This document shows positions 38,944 to 47,426 of a stretch of 64,000 bases of DNA, piece by piece. The notes beneath the pieces are model-generated. The model saw only the letters and a list, made by a program, of their open reading frames with translations. It made no database searches and was not told the origin of the DNA. Made by a program: the position numbers and the translations under genes. Positions within the stretch are counted from its first letter, which is position 1. The number at the start of each line of letters is the position of its first letter. Source of the DNA: an uncultured Dehalococcoidia bacterium. GTDB lineage: Bacteria; Chloroflexota; Dehalococcoidia; Lucifugimonadales; UBA1127. Location of the stretch: NCBI GenBank assembly GCA_951812285.1, contig OX638292.1, forward strand, positions 2,689,001-2,753,000. The letters run 5' to 3'.

Positions 38944-40113
38944 GATGCGTGCTCCGCAACTGATTGGACTGCTTTCTCGAACGCCATTATGGAGTAGAGT
39001 ATGTCATCATCATCGTGGGCTGCACAGACGAAACTGTTGTGGCCATCAAGGAATAGTGCACCGAAAGAGGCGGATGCCCGAATGATTTGTGTTCGGAGTT
39101 CTTGGGCATCCTTTGATGCAGAGTCAGCATGAAGGTGAGGCATACATGGCCAACGATATGGTATTGCCTGTAACCGATCGCCTATGCCGCATTTCCTAAG
39201 AATTTGATTGAGCCCTACCAACAACTCACTCCCAGTCTTGGCAAGCATGGTTGGGATGTCCACCTCGTCGAGAAGACGTAATGTGGCGATTGCCGCGGCA
39301 ATCGCTCCAAGTTCCTCACCAAACGTACCCTTTATCCGAGCGGGCTTACGGAGAGCTAGAAATGGGGATGAGGTTATGACAGCGGCAAGGGGCAAGCCAT
39401 TTGCTATGCCCTTGCCAGCTATAGTTATGTCAGCACTTACTCCCGAGAGTTCTTGAACACCCCCGCGCGCAACTCGACAGGCTGTCTTGGTTTCATCGAG
39501 GACAAGGACGGAACCTGCTACAGAGGTTACAGAACGAATAGCTGCCAGACTCTCTTTAAGGTCACCCGGGAGTTGGATCGGGTCAATTACTACGCAGGCT
39601 AGTCGGTCTGCATGGGATCGGATAAGGGAGACCAAATCGTGAAGTTGACTGCCAGAAAACACTACCCTGTTTGAGACAGCTTCTTTAGTCACGCCAAGAA
39701 CTGGCGTCGCGCTACCGTGCTTCTTGTCGTAAACATGCCACTCAAGGCCAGCATCTATGAGTTCGTCGTGCCACCCGTGATATCCAATCCGGATAATGAG
39801 GGGACGCTTTGGTATAGGCGCGCGCCAAGCGAATTGCTGCCCCTACACCCTCGGAGGCAGTCTTGAAGAAAATGCAGCCGTCTTCAGCAGGGTACCTTGA
39901 AACAAGCATTTCTTCTAGTCGGCGAACTTCGACCGAGGCCCCTGGCAAAAGGGTGCCTCCAGCCACCCGAGATGCCACAGCGGATGTGATTTCTTGGACG
40001 CCATGGCCAAGAATCACAGGCCCATAACCGCATATCCAATCAACGTACTCCTTGCCGGATTGGTCAATGCATCTCCCGCCTCTGCCTGAAACCATTAATC
40101 GCTCAGTTGCCAT
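38940..40113 (-). pseudogene. Class III aminotransferase (glutamate-1-semialdehyde aminomutase-like), frameshifted
   Basis: The PLP enzyme starts MATERLMVSGRGGRCIDQSG and KEYVDWICGYGPVILGHG. Near 39805-39810 one extra base (AAAGCGTCCC on the minus strand) breaks the frame. In the other frame RPLIIRIGYHGWHDELIDAG continues without gap through VLVLDETKTACR (cofactor Asp) and ITIAGKGIANGLPLAAV (PLP Lys) to the stop at 38940. The rebuilt length of about 390 aa is normal. All neighbours in the operon are intact, so this is either a recent lesion, a programmed shift or a base-call error. The family interconverts amines and aldehydes or ketones. Confidence 0.82.
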
Positions 40114-40125
40114 TGTGCTTCCTTT

Positions 40126-41190
40126 TCATTGCCCTACAGCAGCAGATCCTCTTTGATTGGAGGACCGGTTGGACCGGCTAGTGTACACTTCATCAATAAT
40201 TCGATACACATCCAACTCTTCACGGAACGTGGGGCATGGCTCAGTTCTACCTGCCACCGAGTCAAAGAACTTACGTAATTCAGTTCCGTAGCCCGCCGTT
40301 TCATATCCAGCGTCTAAGTGTCGGGTTCGCCAGTATTCTCTCCCCCCTGGGAGCTGAGCATCCCTTGACTCTTGAGCACGATGAACTACTAGCTCTGATG
40401 GAGACGTAACCTCAATGACCTGATTGTCAACTGTGACTATATGAACGTGAAGAAGAAACCTAGGAGCAGCAGTCGAAACGACCACCTGCGCGCTTTGTCC
40501 ACGTTTCGTTTCAAGGTGTGAAGAAAGCGTGAATACTCCACCAATGGCCGGTTGCAAGTGGTGAGATACGTTATCCGCTTTGCCAATAGCAGACAAAGCA
40601 AGGTCAAAGGCATGTATCGCGTGAGTCAAGAGAAAGGCAGTCAGTGGCGCTTCACCCCATCGTGTACCTCTCGGGCCAGATGCGTAGTATTGAATGGAAA
40701 TACTGCTAACACTAGTAGCTTCGAGAATCTCGGAAACTCTGGCCCAAGCAGCAGTATATCTCAAATTGTGGGCAACCATGCCAATTCTGTGGCAACGTTC
40801 TGCCACTGTCGCCATAGAATGTAATTGTCTTGTAGTCAATGCGGGAGGTTTCTCTACCAAGACGTGGGCACCAAGTTGAAGCGCGGTTTCAGCAGCAGTT
40901 GCATGTAGTTGAGGCGGCCCTGCCATCACTACGACATCGGGTCTTAGGCGATGACAGAGTGCCGAGAAGTCAGCGTCTGCAGCTTCAATGTTATATTCCC
41001 TTGCGGCCCGCAAGAGGCGGTCTTCAGCATAGTCACAGACGCCAACGACCCGTGCGCAGCCAAGCGATACCAATGCTGGGAGCAATGTTGCCATCCCGTG
41101 CTCTCCACAGCCGACAAACACCACTCTAGGCAAACTTGCCTCGTTCATAGACGATCTCAGCTCATCGAGCATTCTATTCTCTTTCCCCAT
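40126..41190 (-). CDS. Gfo/Idh/MocA-family oxidoreductase
   Basis: This 354-aa NAD(P)-dependent dehydrogenase has the Rossmann motif VVFVGCGEHGMATLLPALVS, VVVMAGPPQLHATAAETALQ and the active-site Lys in HVLVEKPPALTT. The C-terminal domain carries ALTAFLLTHAIHAFDLALSA with a His in the catalytic-helix position. The family oxidises or reduces sugars and cyclitols. It is the first gene of the minus-strand operon, 12 bases before the aminotransferase; together they could oxidise and aminate a cyclic alcohol. The start is uncertain, since ATGs at codons 1, 7 and 15 are possible. Confidence 0.87.
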   Translation of the reverse strand: MGKENRMLDELRSSMNEASLPRVVFVGCGEHGMATLLPALVSLGCARVVGVCDYAEDRLLRAAREYNIEAADADFSALCHRLRPDVVVMAGPPQLHATAAETALQLGAHVLVEKPPALTTRQLHSMATVAERCHRIGMVAHNLRYTAAWARVSEILEATSVSSISIQYYASGPRGTRWGEAPLTAFLLTHAIHAFDLALSAIGKADNVSHHLQPAIGGVFTLSSHLETKRGQSAQVVVSTAAPRFLLHVHIVTVDNQVIEVTSPSELVVHRAQESRDAQLPGGREYWRTRHLDAGYETAGYGTELRKFFDSVAGRTEPCPTFREELDVYRIIDEVYTSRSNRSSNQRGSAAVGQ

Positions 41191-41829
41191 TCAGGATCAT
41201 ATGACTATGTACTGTATTGTTGCAGTCGGAGAAGTGTCAAGAGCACTCATTGCTCAAGCTTCACCGGATTCAGACCGCCTTCGCCTAAACCTTGTTTCCC
41301 AATTCGCGCTTTGCAAAGGCCTAGCTATTCGTGTTGGACTCGGTCCCAATGTAGAGCAGTCGCGAAGGACCGAAAATCTATTTGTGTCACCGCCGCAGGA
41401 TGGACGAGTCTTAACCCCTTTGCCTCATCCTCAAATCTGTGGCGTCTACGATGGCTGACTCCCGTTCAGCCTACCGCCGACGGACTGTAACCAGTTACCA
41501 TATGCTAGTTACCTTGTCGCGATGGCTCTTGGCAACGACTGCTATTTCAGCTCGGATTCCTTCCATTTCGCCAACAAATGGCCGTGAACGATAAATCTCT
41601 GGAGTGTTGCTGCCAACGGGCTCTGCCACATTCAACAGATTGCACTATCCGGCAAGTGAGCACAACAAGTCTTGGGCCACAACATTCACATCGACGGCAG
41701 GCGGCGTACCCGAATTGACTAGGATAGCCATCCTCACTTGTCGCTTTATCCAAGGCCTCAGGAGTCTTGCAAGAACTAGGTGCTGTTGTTTAGGAACCGA
41801 AACTCCAATGCTAATGGAATGTAGGCCGT
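41191..41829. other. Gene-free spacer, probable operon promoter region
   Basis: About 640 bases between the oxidoreductase gene and the IS3 element. No convincing frame is present. The operon's promoter should lie here on the minus strand, but no clear boxes were found. Confidence 0.4.
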
Positions 41830-41927
41830 CAGCGAAAATGGGACAGGTGAGGGGGTAGAAAAACACGAGAGTTTGGAGGCGGGGTTCGCTCCCTGGTTGA
41901 GGTAGAGTACTTCAGAGAGGAGCAGGG

Positions 41928-42335
41928 ATGTCCCCGACAAAAACAGGTAAGGCCGTGGCCGCTGAGGAGCGCACGGAGGAGGCAAAGTCCTTTGTCCGCA
42001 GGGCGAAGGCAGCTACCCGACACAAGCACACATCGGAAGAGAAGATTCGCATCGTGCCGGAGGGGATTCGCAGGGAGGTGACGGTCAACGAGCTGTTTAG
42101 ACGGGAGGGGATCAAGCCTCATTCCTACTATGCATGGACCAAGGAGTTCATGGAGGCTGGGAAGGAGAGGCTGGCCCGGGACACGTTGCGGGACGCTACC
42201 CAGCAGGAAGTACACCAACTCAAGAGAGAGAACGTAGAGCTGAAGCAGTTGGTGGCGGAGTTGTCCCTGGAGGGGTACCGTCTCAAAAAAACAGCCATAC
42301 CGATGCCCCAGGACGCCACCGGTACCAGAGGATGA
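41928..42335 (+). CDS. IS3-family orfA (helix-turn-helix protein)
   Basis: This 135-aa DNA-binding subunit begins with a basic stretch. The helix-turn-helix EEKIRIVPEGIRREVTVNEL with LFRREGIKPHSYYAWTKEFM follows, and a coiled coil (QQEVHQLKRENVELKQLVAE) ends the domain, as in transposase_8-type OrfA. The stop overlaps the orfB ATG (ATGA), so OrfB may be made by coupling rather than frameshifting. The upstream GAGAGGAGCAGGG supports the start. Confidence 0.85.
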   Translation: MSPTKTGKAVAAEERTEEAKSFVRRAKAATRHKHTSEEKIRIVPEGIRREVTVNELFRREGIKPHSYYAWTKEFMEAGKERLARDTLRDATQQEVHQLKRENVELKQLVAELSLEGYRLKKTAIPMPQDATGTRG

Positions 42336-43318
42336 GCGCTTTGGAGAAGACGGCGGTACTTGCCAGGGTAGCCTCCTCCTCCCTGCCCAAGCGGAAGGCG
42401 CTGGGTGAGCTTGGAGTCCCCAAGAGCACCTACTACCGGTGGCTCAGGCGGAAGGACCAACAAGGACTTGAGGACGATACAGGAGGAGGCAAGCCTCCCT
42501 GGAACAGACTTCCTTCTTGGGAGGTCGACAACGTTCTGTCGGCAGCCAGGGAGATGCCGGGGCTGAGTTGCCGGCACCTCGCCGCATGGGTCACCGACAA
42601 CAGGGGCTTCTCAGTCTCAGAGTCGACGGTCTACCGTATCCTTCGCAGGGAGGGTCTGGTGAAGAGGCCTGAGATGCGGCAGGTCGCGGGCAAGGAGTAC
42701 CACCGCAAGACCACCGGCCCCCACCAAATGTGGGCCACCGATGCCTCCTACTTCAGGGTGGTGGGCTGGGGCTACTACTACCTGGTCACCGTGATGGACG
42801 ACTATTCCCGCTTCATCCTGGCCCACAGGCTTCAACGAGACATGACATCCGACTCCTTCATAGAGGTGGTCCAGGACGCGGTGGACCGGGCCGGCATGGA
42901 CCGGGTCCCAATCACAGACCGGACCAGGCTGCTGAGCGACAGCGGCCCCGGCTATATATCCAGAGCCTTCAGGGACTACCTGGGTATGGTGGGCATCAGG
43001 CACATCCTGGCAGCCCCCTTCCACCCCCAGACCAACGGGAAGCTGGAGCGTTACCACCAGACCCTAAAGAGGGACGTGAACCAAGTGCCCTATGAGTTGC
43101 CCTCCGACCTTGAGGCGGCAATCGTGGCCTTCGTCAGCTACTACAACTACCGGCGCTATCACAAGGCCCTGGGCAACGTCACACCATCGGATGTCCTCAG
43201 AGGCAGGCGGGAAGAGATCCTACAACGCAGAAGGGAGGTAAAAGCCCTGACAATCGAACGGCGAAGACAGCACAACATGGCCCTCAGGGAGCTCGCCACA
43301 CCTCAAAACAGCCCCTGA
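42332..43318 (+). CDS. IS3-family orfB (DDE transposase)
   Basis: This 328-aa integrase-core transposase has an N-terminal HTH_21-type region (STVYRILRREGLVKRPEMRQ). The catalytic residues are in MWATDASYF (Asp), LLSDSGPGYIS (Asp) and TNGKLERYHQTLKRDV (Glu). YYNYRRYHKALGNVTPSDVL is the usual IS3 end. The frame is intact. It starts at ATG 42332, overlapping orfA by four bases. Confidence 0.9.
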   Translation: MSALEKTAVLARVASSSLPKRKALGELGVPKSTYYRWLRRKDQQGLEDDTGGGKPPWNRLPSWEVDNVLSAAREMPGLSCRHLAAWVTDNRGFSVSESTVYRILRREGLVKRPEMRQVAGKEYHRKTTGPHQMWATDASYFRVVGWGYYYLVTVMDDYSRFILAHRLQRDMTSDSFIEVVQDAVDRAGMDRVPITDRTRLLSDSGPGYISRAFRDYLGMVGIRHILAAPFHPQTNGKLERYHQTLKRDVNQVPYELPSDLEAAIVAFVSYYNYRRYHKALGNVTPSDVLRGRREEILQRRREVKALTIERRRQHNMALRELATPQNSP

Positions 43319-43646
43319 TCTCTCGGCTCTCTTTTTGTCCCACTTTTGCTGGTTGCCAACAGCTAATGGAAGTTGGACTCTCATTCGATTCAAACATGGA
43401 CTGGACAGCATCCATTCGTTGACAGCGTGCTTTGACAAACGGGGTGCTGGTGCTACCGCCAACCTCCACCATCTCCCGGCTACAAGCCGTTCGCTTCGGA
43501 ACCCGCTGGGGTTGGCACTTCCGCTTCATGGCCAATAGCGCCACCGCTAAGGACGTAATCGCTGTAGCCTACAATCAACCTCTCTCATCCCACCAACAGG
43601 TCTAGGTCCCTGTCTTGGCCGCTGCCCCTCCAATATGCCCGCATCT

Positions 43647-44117
43647 CTAGAGTGCTTCGTTTCGGCGCCACCAACTATAGGGATACTGTGCCAAGAACGA
43701 CGCATGATATCTGGGATCGTCAGTTACTTCTGTGCTAATCCACGAGGGGACCTTAACTGTTTGTTGGGCATTCAATAGTTCAATTTCAGCCACGTACAAG
43801 CCAAAGTTCTCGCCGAGATACACATCAAGGAGCCAGTTGGAGCCTTCAACCTTAACTACGCTTCGCATTTTTTCTACAATCGACCAAGGCGTCAACCCCA
43901 TTAACTCAATGGCATCGTTAGTGGGGATCACATATTCCCACTCACCTCTGACAATCCCTTTACCTGCCTTAACAGTAATAGTACAAGACGCAGACGACGA
44001 GCGAATTCTCACTTCAGGGTCCAAACTTAGATAGGCCTGCTTTAGATGCCTGCCTATTGCGCCCTCCGGGGCTCTATTTGGGTCATATAGGAATCGGCGC
44101 TCTACCTCTAGTCCCAT
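43647..44117 (-). CDS. CYTH-domain protein
   Basis: This 156-aa protein starts with GLEVERRFLYD, the ExExK-like signature of CYTH (here EVERRF). QAYLSLDPEVRIRSSSASC, SCTITVKAGKGIVRGEWEY and YVAEIEL form the alternating charged strands of the triphosphate tunnel. Family members are triphosphatases or class IV adenylate cyclases acting on a triphosphate-bearing substrate. GGAGGTACTCA precedes the ATG. It shares the strand of the operon at 35-41 kb, from which the IS3 element now separates it, so it may once have been part of it. The 295 bases between the IS and this gene hold no gene. Confidence 0.82.
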   Translation of the reverse strand: MGLEVERRFLYDPNRAPEGAIGRHLKQAYLSLDPEVRIRSSSASCTITVKAGKGIVRGEWEYVIPTNDAIELMGLTPWSIVEKMRSVVKVEGSNWLLDVYLGENFGLYVAEIELLNAQQTVKVPSWISTEVTDDPRYHASFLAQYPYSWWRRNEAL

Positions 44118-45586
44118 TGAGTACCTCCAGTGTAGCTCCCTCTCCTAACCCACGAAGTTCCTATCGTGCGTTGGAGTGCAGTTTTAGTGAGTTAATTCTG
44201 CGGGCCGCCAATTCGACTCCGGCCCTGTAAATGAGTAACCCAATCTCCAACACCTTTGGGCGACAGGCATGCCAGCAACCCAGGCAAAGATTGAATCTGA
44301 AAGTAATGCTGACTCAATCTTTACCGTATCCTGTTGAAGCTTATAATCGCAATAGCTCACAAAAGCAGAGTTGGGTGGAACGATGAACGTTACATGACAA
44401 TGATTGGCACCTACTTGGAAGAAGACTTTGTTGGGTTTCCGAAATACTCTGTTGGTCCATCCAGCATCCGCGGTCGTTCATACCGAAACACCAATAACCC
44501 TCCGCCCCAATCCAACTACAAGGCACTTCGCGGCTTGCAGGGTTACAATGGTATTCCAATAAGCAATTCTTAGACTGACAGGAAGCGTCCCGCCAGGAGG
44601 TTCTTATAGCCAAGGCTTGGATAGCGTAACCGTGGCTTCCTTCTTCTTCTCGGAATGTACTCAATAAGCTTCTCTCAAAAGCGGGGAGAGCGGTTTCGGC
44701 TCCACGCAATGGGCACACGTCGCCTAGACGTGGGGGTGTTGCGTGGTAGGACATCGTCGTGGATGCTATAGCGGACCCATGCGATGGGCGCACGACGACT
44801 AGGGATGGGGTGGGCGTGTCGGGGAAGCCGCAGCGGGCCCGTGCGAAGGGCACACCACGCCCATGGAGGGGTCGTACGGTGGTGGGGAATACCAGAGGGG
44901 TAACGCTACAGCCGGGCCACGGCAAGGGGGCCATGGCTTGGTGTCCGATGCGGTAGCAGCAATGCGGCGGCGGGCCTGCGGGGCGCCGCCCGCCAGCAGA
45001 GGGTAGGGGCAGCCCAACCGAAGCTCGGCCGCCTTGGAGGTGGGTATCAGTACGCCCCTCCGCACTGATGGCCGGGGGTCGAGTACCCAAACGCTTGTGC
45101 GCTTCGACAGCAGACGTGGACGCGCCTTGGCCACACCCCACCGGAACCGCTTGGCTACGCCTTGGAGATGCGACTCTTTCGGACCGGATGCCCGGCGCCG
45201 GCCCGCATCGCCGTGCCGCTGGAAGAAGGGCTTGTCACTCCGACCAGCCGGCGTCCCTCGTGGCGGGCACTTGGGAGAGCCGAGCTCAATCCCGCGTGGG
45301 CCGCCGGGTCAGGGACCAGACCCCCAGGTTTCACGAGCGGAAACGCTGGAAAGCAACATCACGTCAAGTGTGAGGGACGGCGACGGGGCTGGCTATCCCT
45401 CAGACGGGGGTGCATGGACGCACCCCGACCGAGCGCGAGTTGCCTCTCGGCGCCGGCGGCACAGCTCGCGCCTGAGGCAGGCGTTCCGGAACTCTTCCCA
45501 GCCCACAGGCTGGCAGCGAACGCACAGCCTCGGCGCCACCGAAGGCCCACGGACGGGACGCGCCGCATGCACGCGGGAGCGACCAC
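44118..45586. other. Gene-free spacer with degenerate direct repeats
   Basis: About 1.47 kb without a credible gene. Between about 44690 and 44960 a unit of 60-80 bases beginning AGCGG.CCCATGCGATGGGC followed by CAC.ACG recurs four times with much divergence. The GC content rises sharply from 44690 onward. Confidence 0.5.
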
Positions 45587-45796
45587 ATGACCTACACGGT
45601 CTACAAGAACCGGTCCAACAAGTACGCCTGCGTCCACCGGAGCACGTGCGACCGCCTGCGGCAGCACGGCGGCGGGAGTGCATGCAAGCCGGTCACCGGG
45701 AAATACGCTGACGGGCTCGCCGACAGAGAGGCCGCCGTGCAAGAGGCACGCAGCACGGGATGGATGGTCAGGTTCTGCCGATTCTGCGCACCCTGA
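45587..45796 (+). CDS. Small Cys/His-rich protein (69 aa)
   Basis: MTYTVYKNRSNKYACVHRST, CDRLRQHGGGSACKP and the final VRFCRFCAP show paired Cys that probably hold zinc. The layout (YxVYxNRxNxxAxVHxxxC ... CxFC.P) matches a recurrent, uncharacterised small bacterial domain. GGGAG lies 6 bases before the ATG. It is solitary and its role is unknown. Confidence 0.6.
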   Translation: MTYTVYKNRSNKYACVHRSTCDRLRQHGGGSACKPVTGKYADGLADREAAVQEARSTGWMVRFCRFCAP

Positions 45797-47426
45797 CGGC
45801 ACCCCGAGGCCGTGGCGCAGGGCAATCGCCGGGCGGCCACGAGCGCGCCCGCCCAGAGGCGCCGCCACCCGGCACCGGGAACTGGTCGATAGCCTCCTCC
45901 TCCGTCCCCGCGTCCTCCGGCCCCTCAGGGTGGCGCCGCCCGCGCGCCGCCACCCGCGTCGGCAGTGGCCCGGAGCACTACGTCGTCGCCGCTGGACGGC
46001 CGGCCGCTGCGTGATCCCACCCCAGGCGCCGTCCCGTGCCACGACGTTCGTTCAGCACGACTGCAGGTCCACGCCGTCCCTCTCGGCCCGCGTGCCGCGC
46101 CAAGCCCACATCGGCCGCGACCGATGCCCGACCCCGGCGCCGCCGCCTGCGTCCGGTCCGCCGGCCATCGCGTGCCGCTGTCCGGCTCCTAGCTTTGCCC
46201 TGCCACGCCTCCGCTCTCCCGTTCCACCGCCTCCTGGCCGACCGGTCGCTTCCAGCTACGCTTCGTGCCGTTCCGCTCGCGCGCCACCGCCCTCCAACCC
46301 TCTGCAAGTCCTAGGAGCAACCTTGCAGATCCCCGCCATCGCTCCTCGACGCACGGAGTTGGCGGGCCCCGTCTCGGGGCCCCGCCCCTCGACCCCACAG
46401 CTACGCCACTGCCCCCTGGTACGCTTGCGACCAACTTCGTTTCTCTGTACTACCGGCGAACCCGCCCGGTCGTCCCTTGCCAGCTGGGTTTCAGCGAGCG
46501 TGCGCCCGCGCTCCCCCGTTCATGGAACCCAATGTCTCGCTGCCACCCCGCACATGGAATCCTGCGTGTTGTGCCGCCGCACGGTGCGGAGCAAAGCCTG
46601 GGTGGCGAGAAAGCCGGCCACAACCCAGTCAGCATGCGTCAGAGCGTTCCCGCCGTGTCCGCCTCGACTGGGTCCTGCCTCTTGCACGTCTCCGCCCGGT
46701 CGGAACGAGCCTGCCTCGTCATGGTCCCGGCTCTGCGCCCGTCCACCTCTCCCTCAGCCACCTGTGCCCGCCACGCTGCACCCCACATGAATCGCCCGCG
46801 TCCGACGTCCCCGGCCCTCGCCCGGCCGCCCGGGCTCGGGCCCGCCAACCGCTCCGCAAACTTGCTGTTTTCAGCTAGGGGCCTTGCACGTACTTCGCCC
46901 AAAACCGGCCTGCAAGTCGTAGCTGCGTTTTGCAGAAAGCGGCAACGGGACGGCCCAGGAACCCGCCTCGACTGACCACCCCCGACGACCGCCGGCGCAT
47001 AGCTGCGCCAGCTACGACAGGGACACCGTCTCCCGCTCCCGACTCACGTCGATCTCCTGTACGCGGGTAGTACACCGCGGGATCGGGGTGGAGCCGCCAA
47101 TCTTGGACGGGGGTGCGTTCATGGACCCTCGTCGACGCCACGCGCCTGGGTGACGTCCTTCCCGTTCACCCCCTAACCTTGCCGGCCTCGATGAGGTCGA
47201 CTCGCGGGTGCGGCTCCTCCGTGTTCGCGACCGGCCGGAGAGCGTCTGTCCACATGAAGCCCTTGCGGCCTGGCGACTACCTAGTCCCGGTGAACATCGT
47301 GCTTGACAGTCCTTTGGTCAGCTGGCTACCTTGACACCGCCCTGACGGAGCGAAAGACGTGCGTTGGTCAATTTCTCTGGGATGCGGGGGAAGCGCCGAC
47401 GACGACACCACACAAGGAGAGCGTTC
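45797..47426. other. Long GC-rich stretch without recognisable genes
   Basis: About 1.6 kb, rich in C on the plus strand. Several long frames exist on both strands, but none has family resemblance, a ribosome site and a plausible composition together. It may be eroded coding DNA. The end contains the candidate promoter for the restriction gene. Confidence 0.4.
47303..47332 (+). promoter_or_regulatory. Candidate promoter of the GmrSD-type gene
   Basis: A perfect TTGACA (47303-47308) lies 18 bases before TACCTT (47327-47332), a weak -10. The expected leader of about 90 bases ends at the GmrSD-type start codon. Confidence 0.35.

Larger units (their letters stand above)
41830..43351 (+). mobile_element. 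IS3-family insertion sequence
   Basis: Two coupled frames, orfA and orfB, lie between imperfect inverted repeats (CAGCGAAAATGGGACA on the left, CAGCAAAAGTGGGACA read inward on the right). The TGGGACA core is exact. No target duplication was clear, so the ends are approximate. Confidence 0.7.

Noticed and set aside
44341-47141. Several frames of 80-370 codons in the GC-rich gene-free stretches
   Set aside because: No family resemblance, no ribosome sites, and frames coexist on both strands with Pro/Arg-rich composition.
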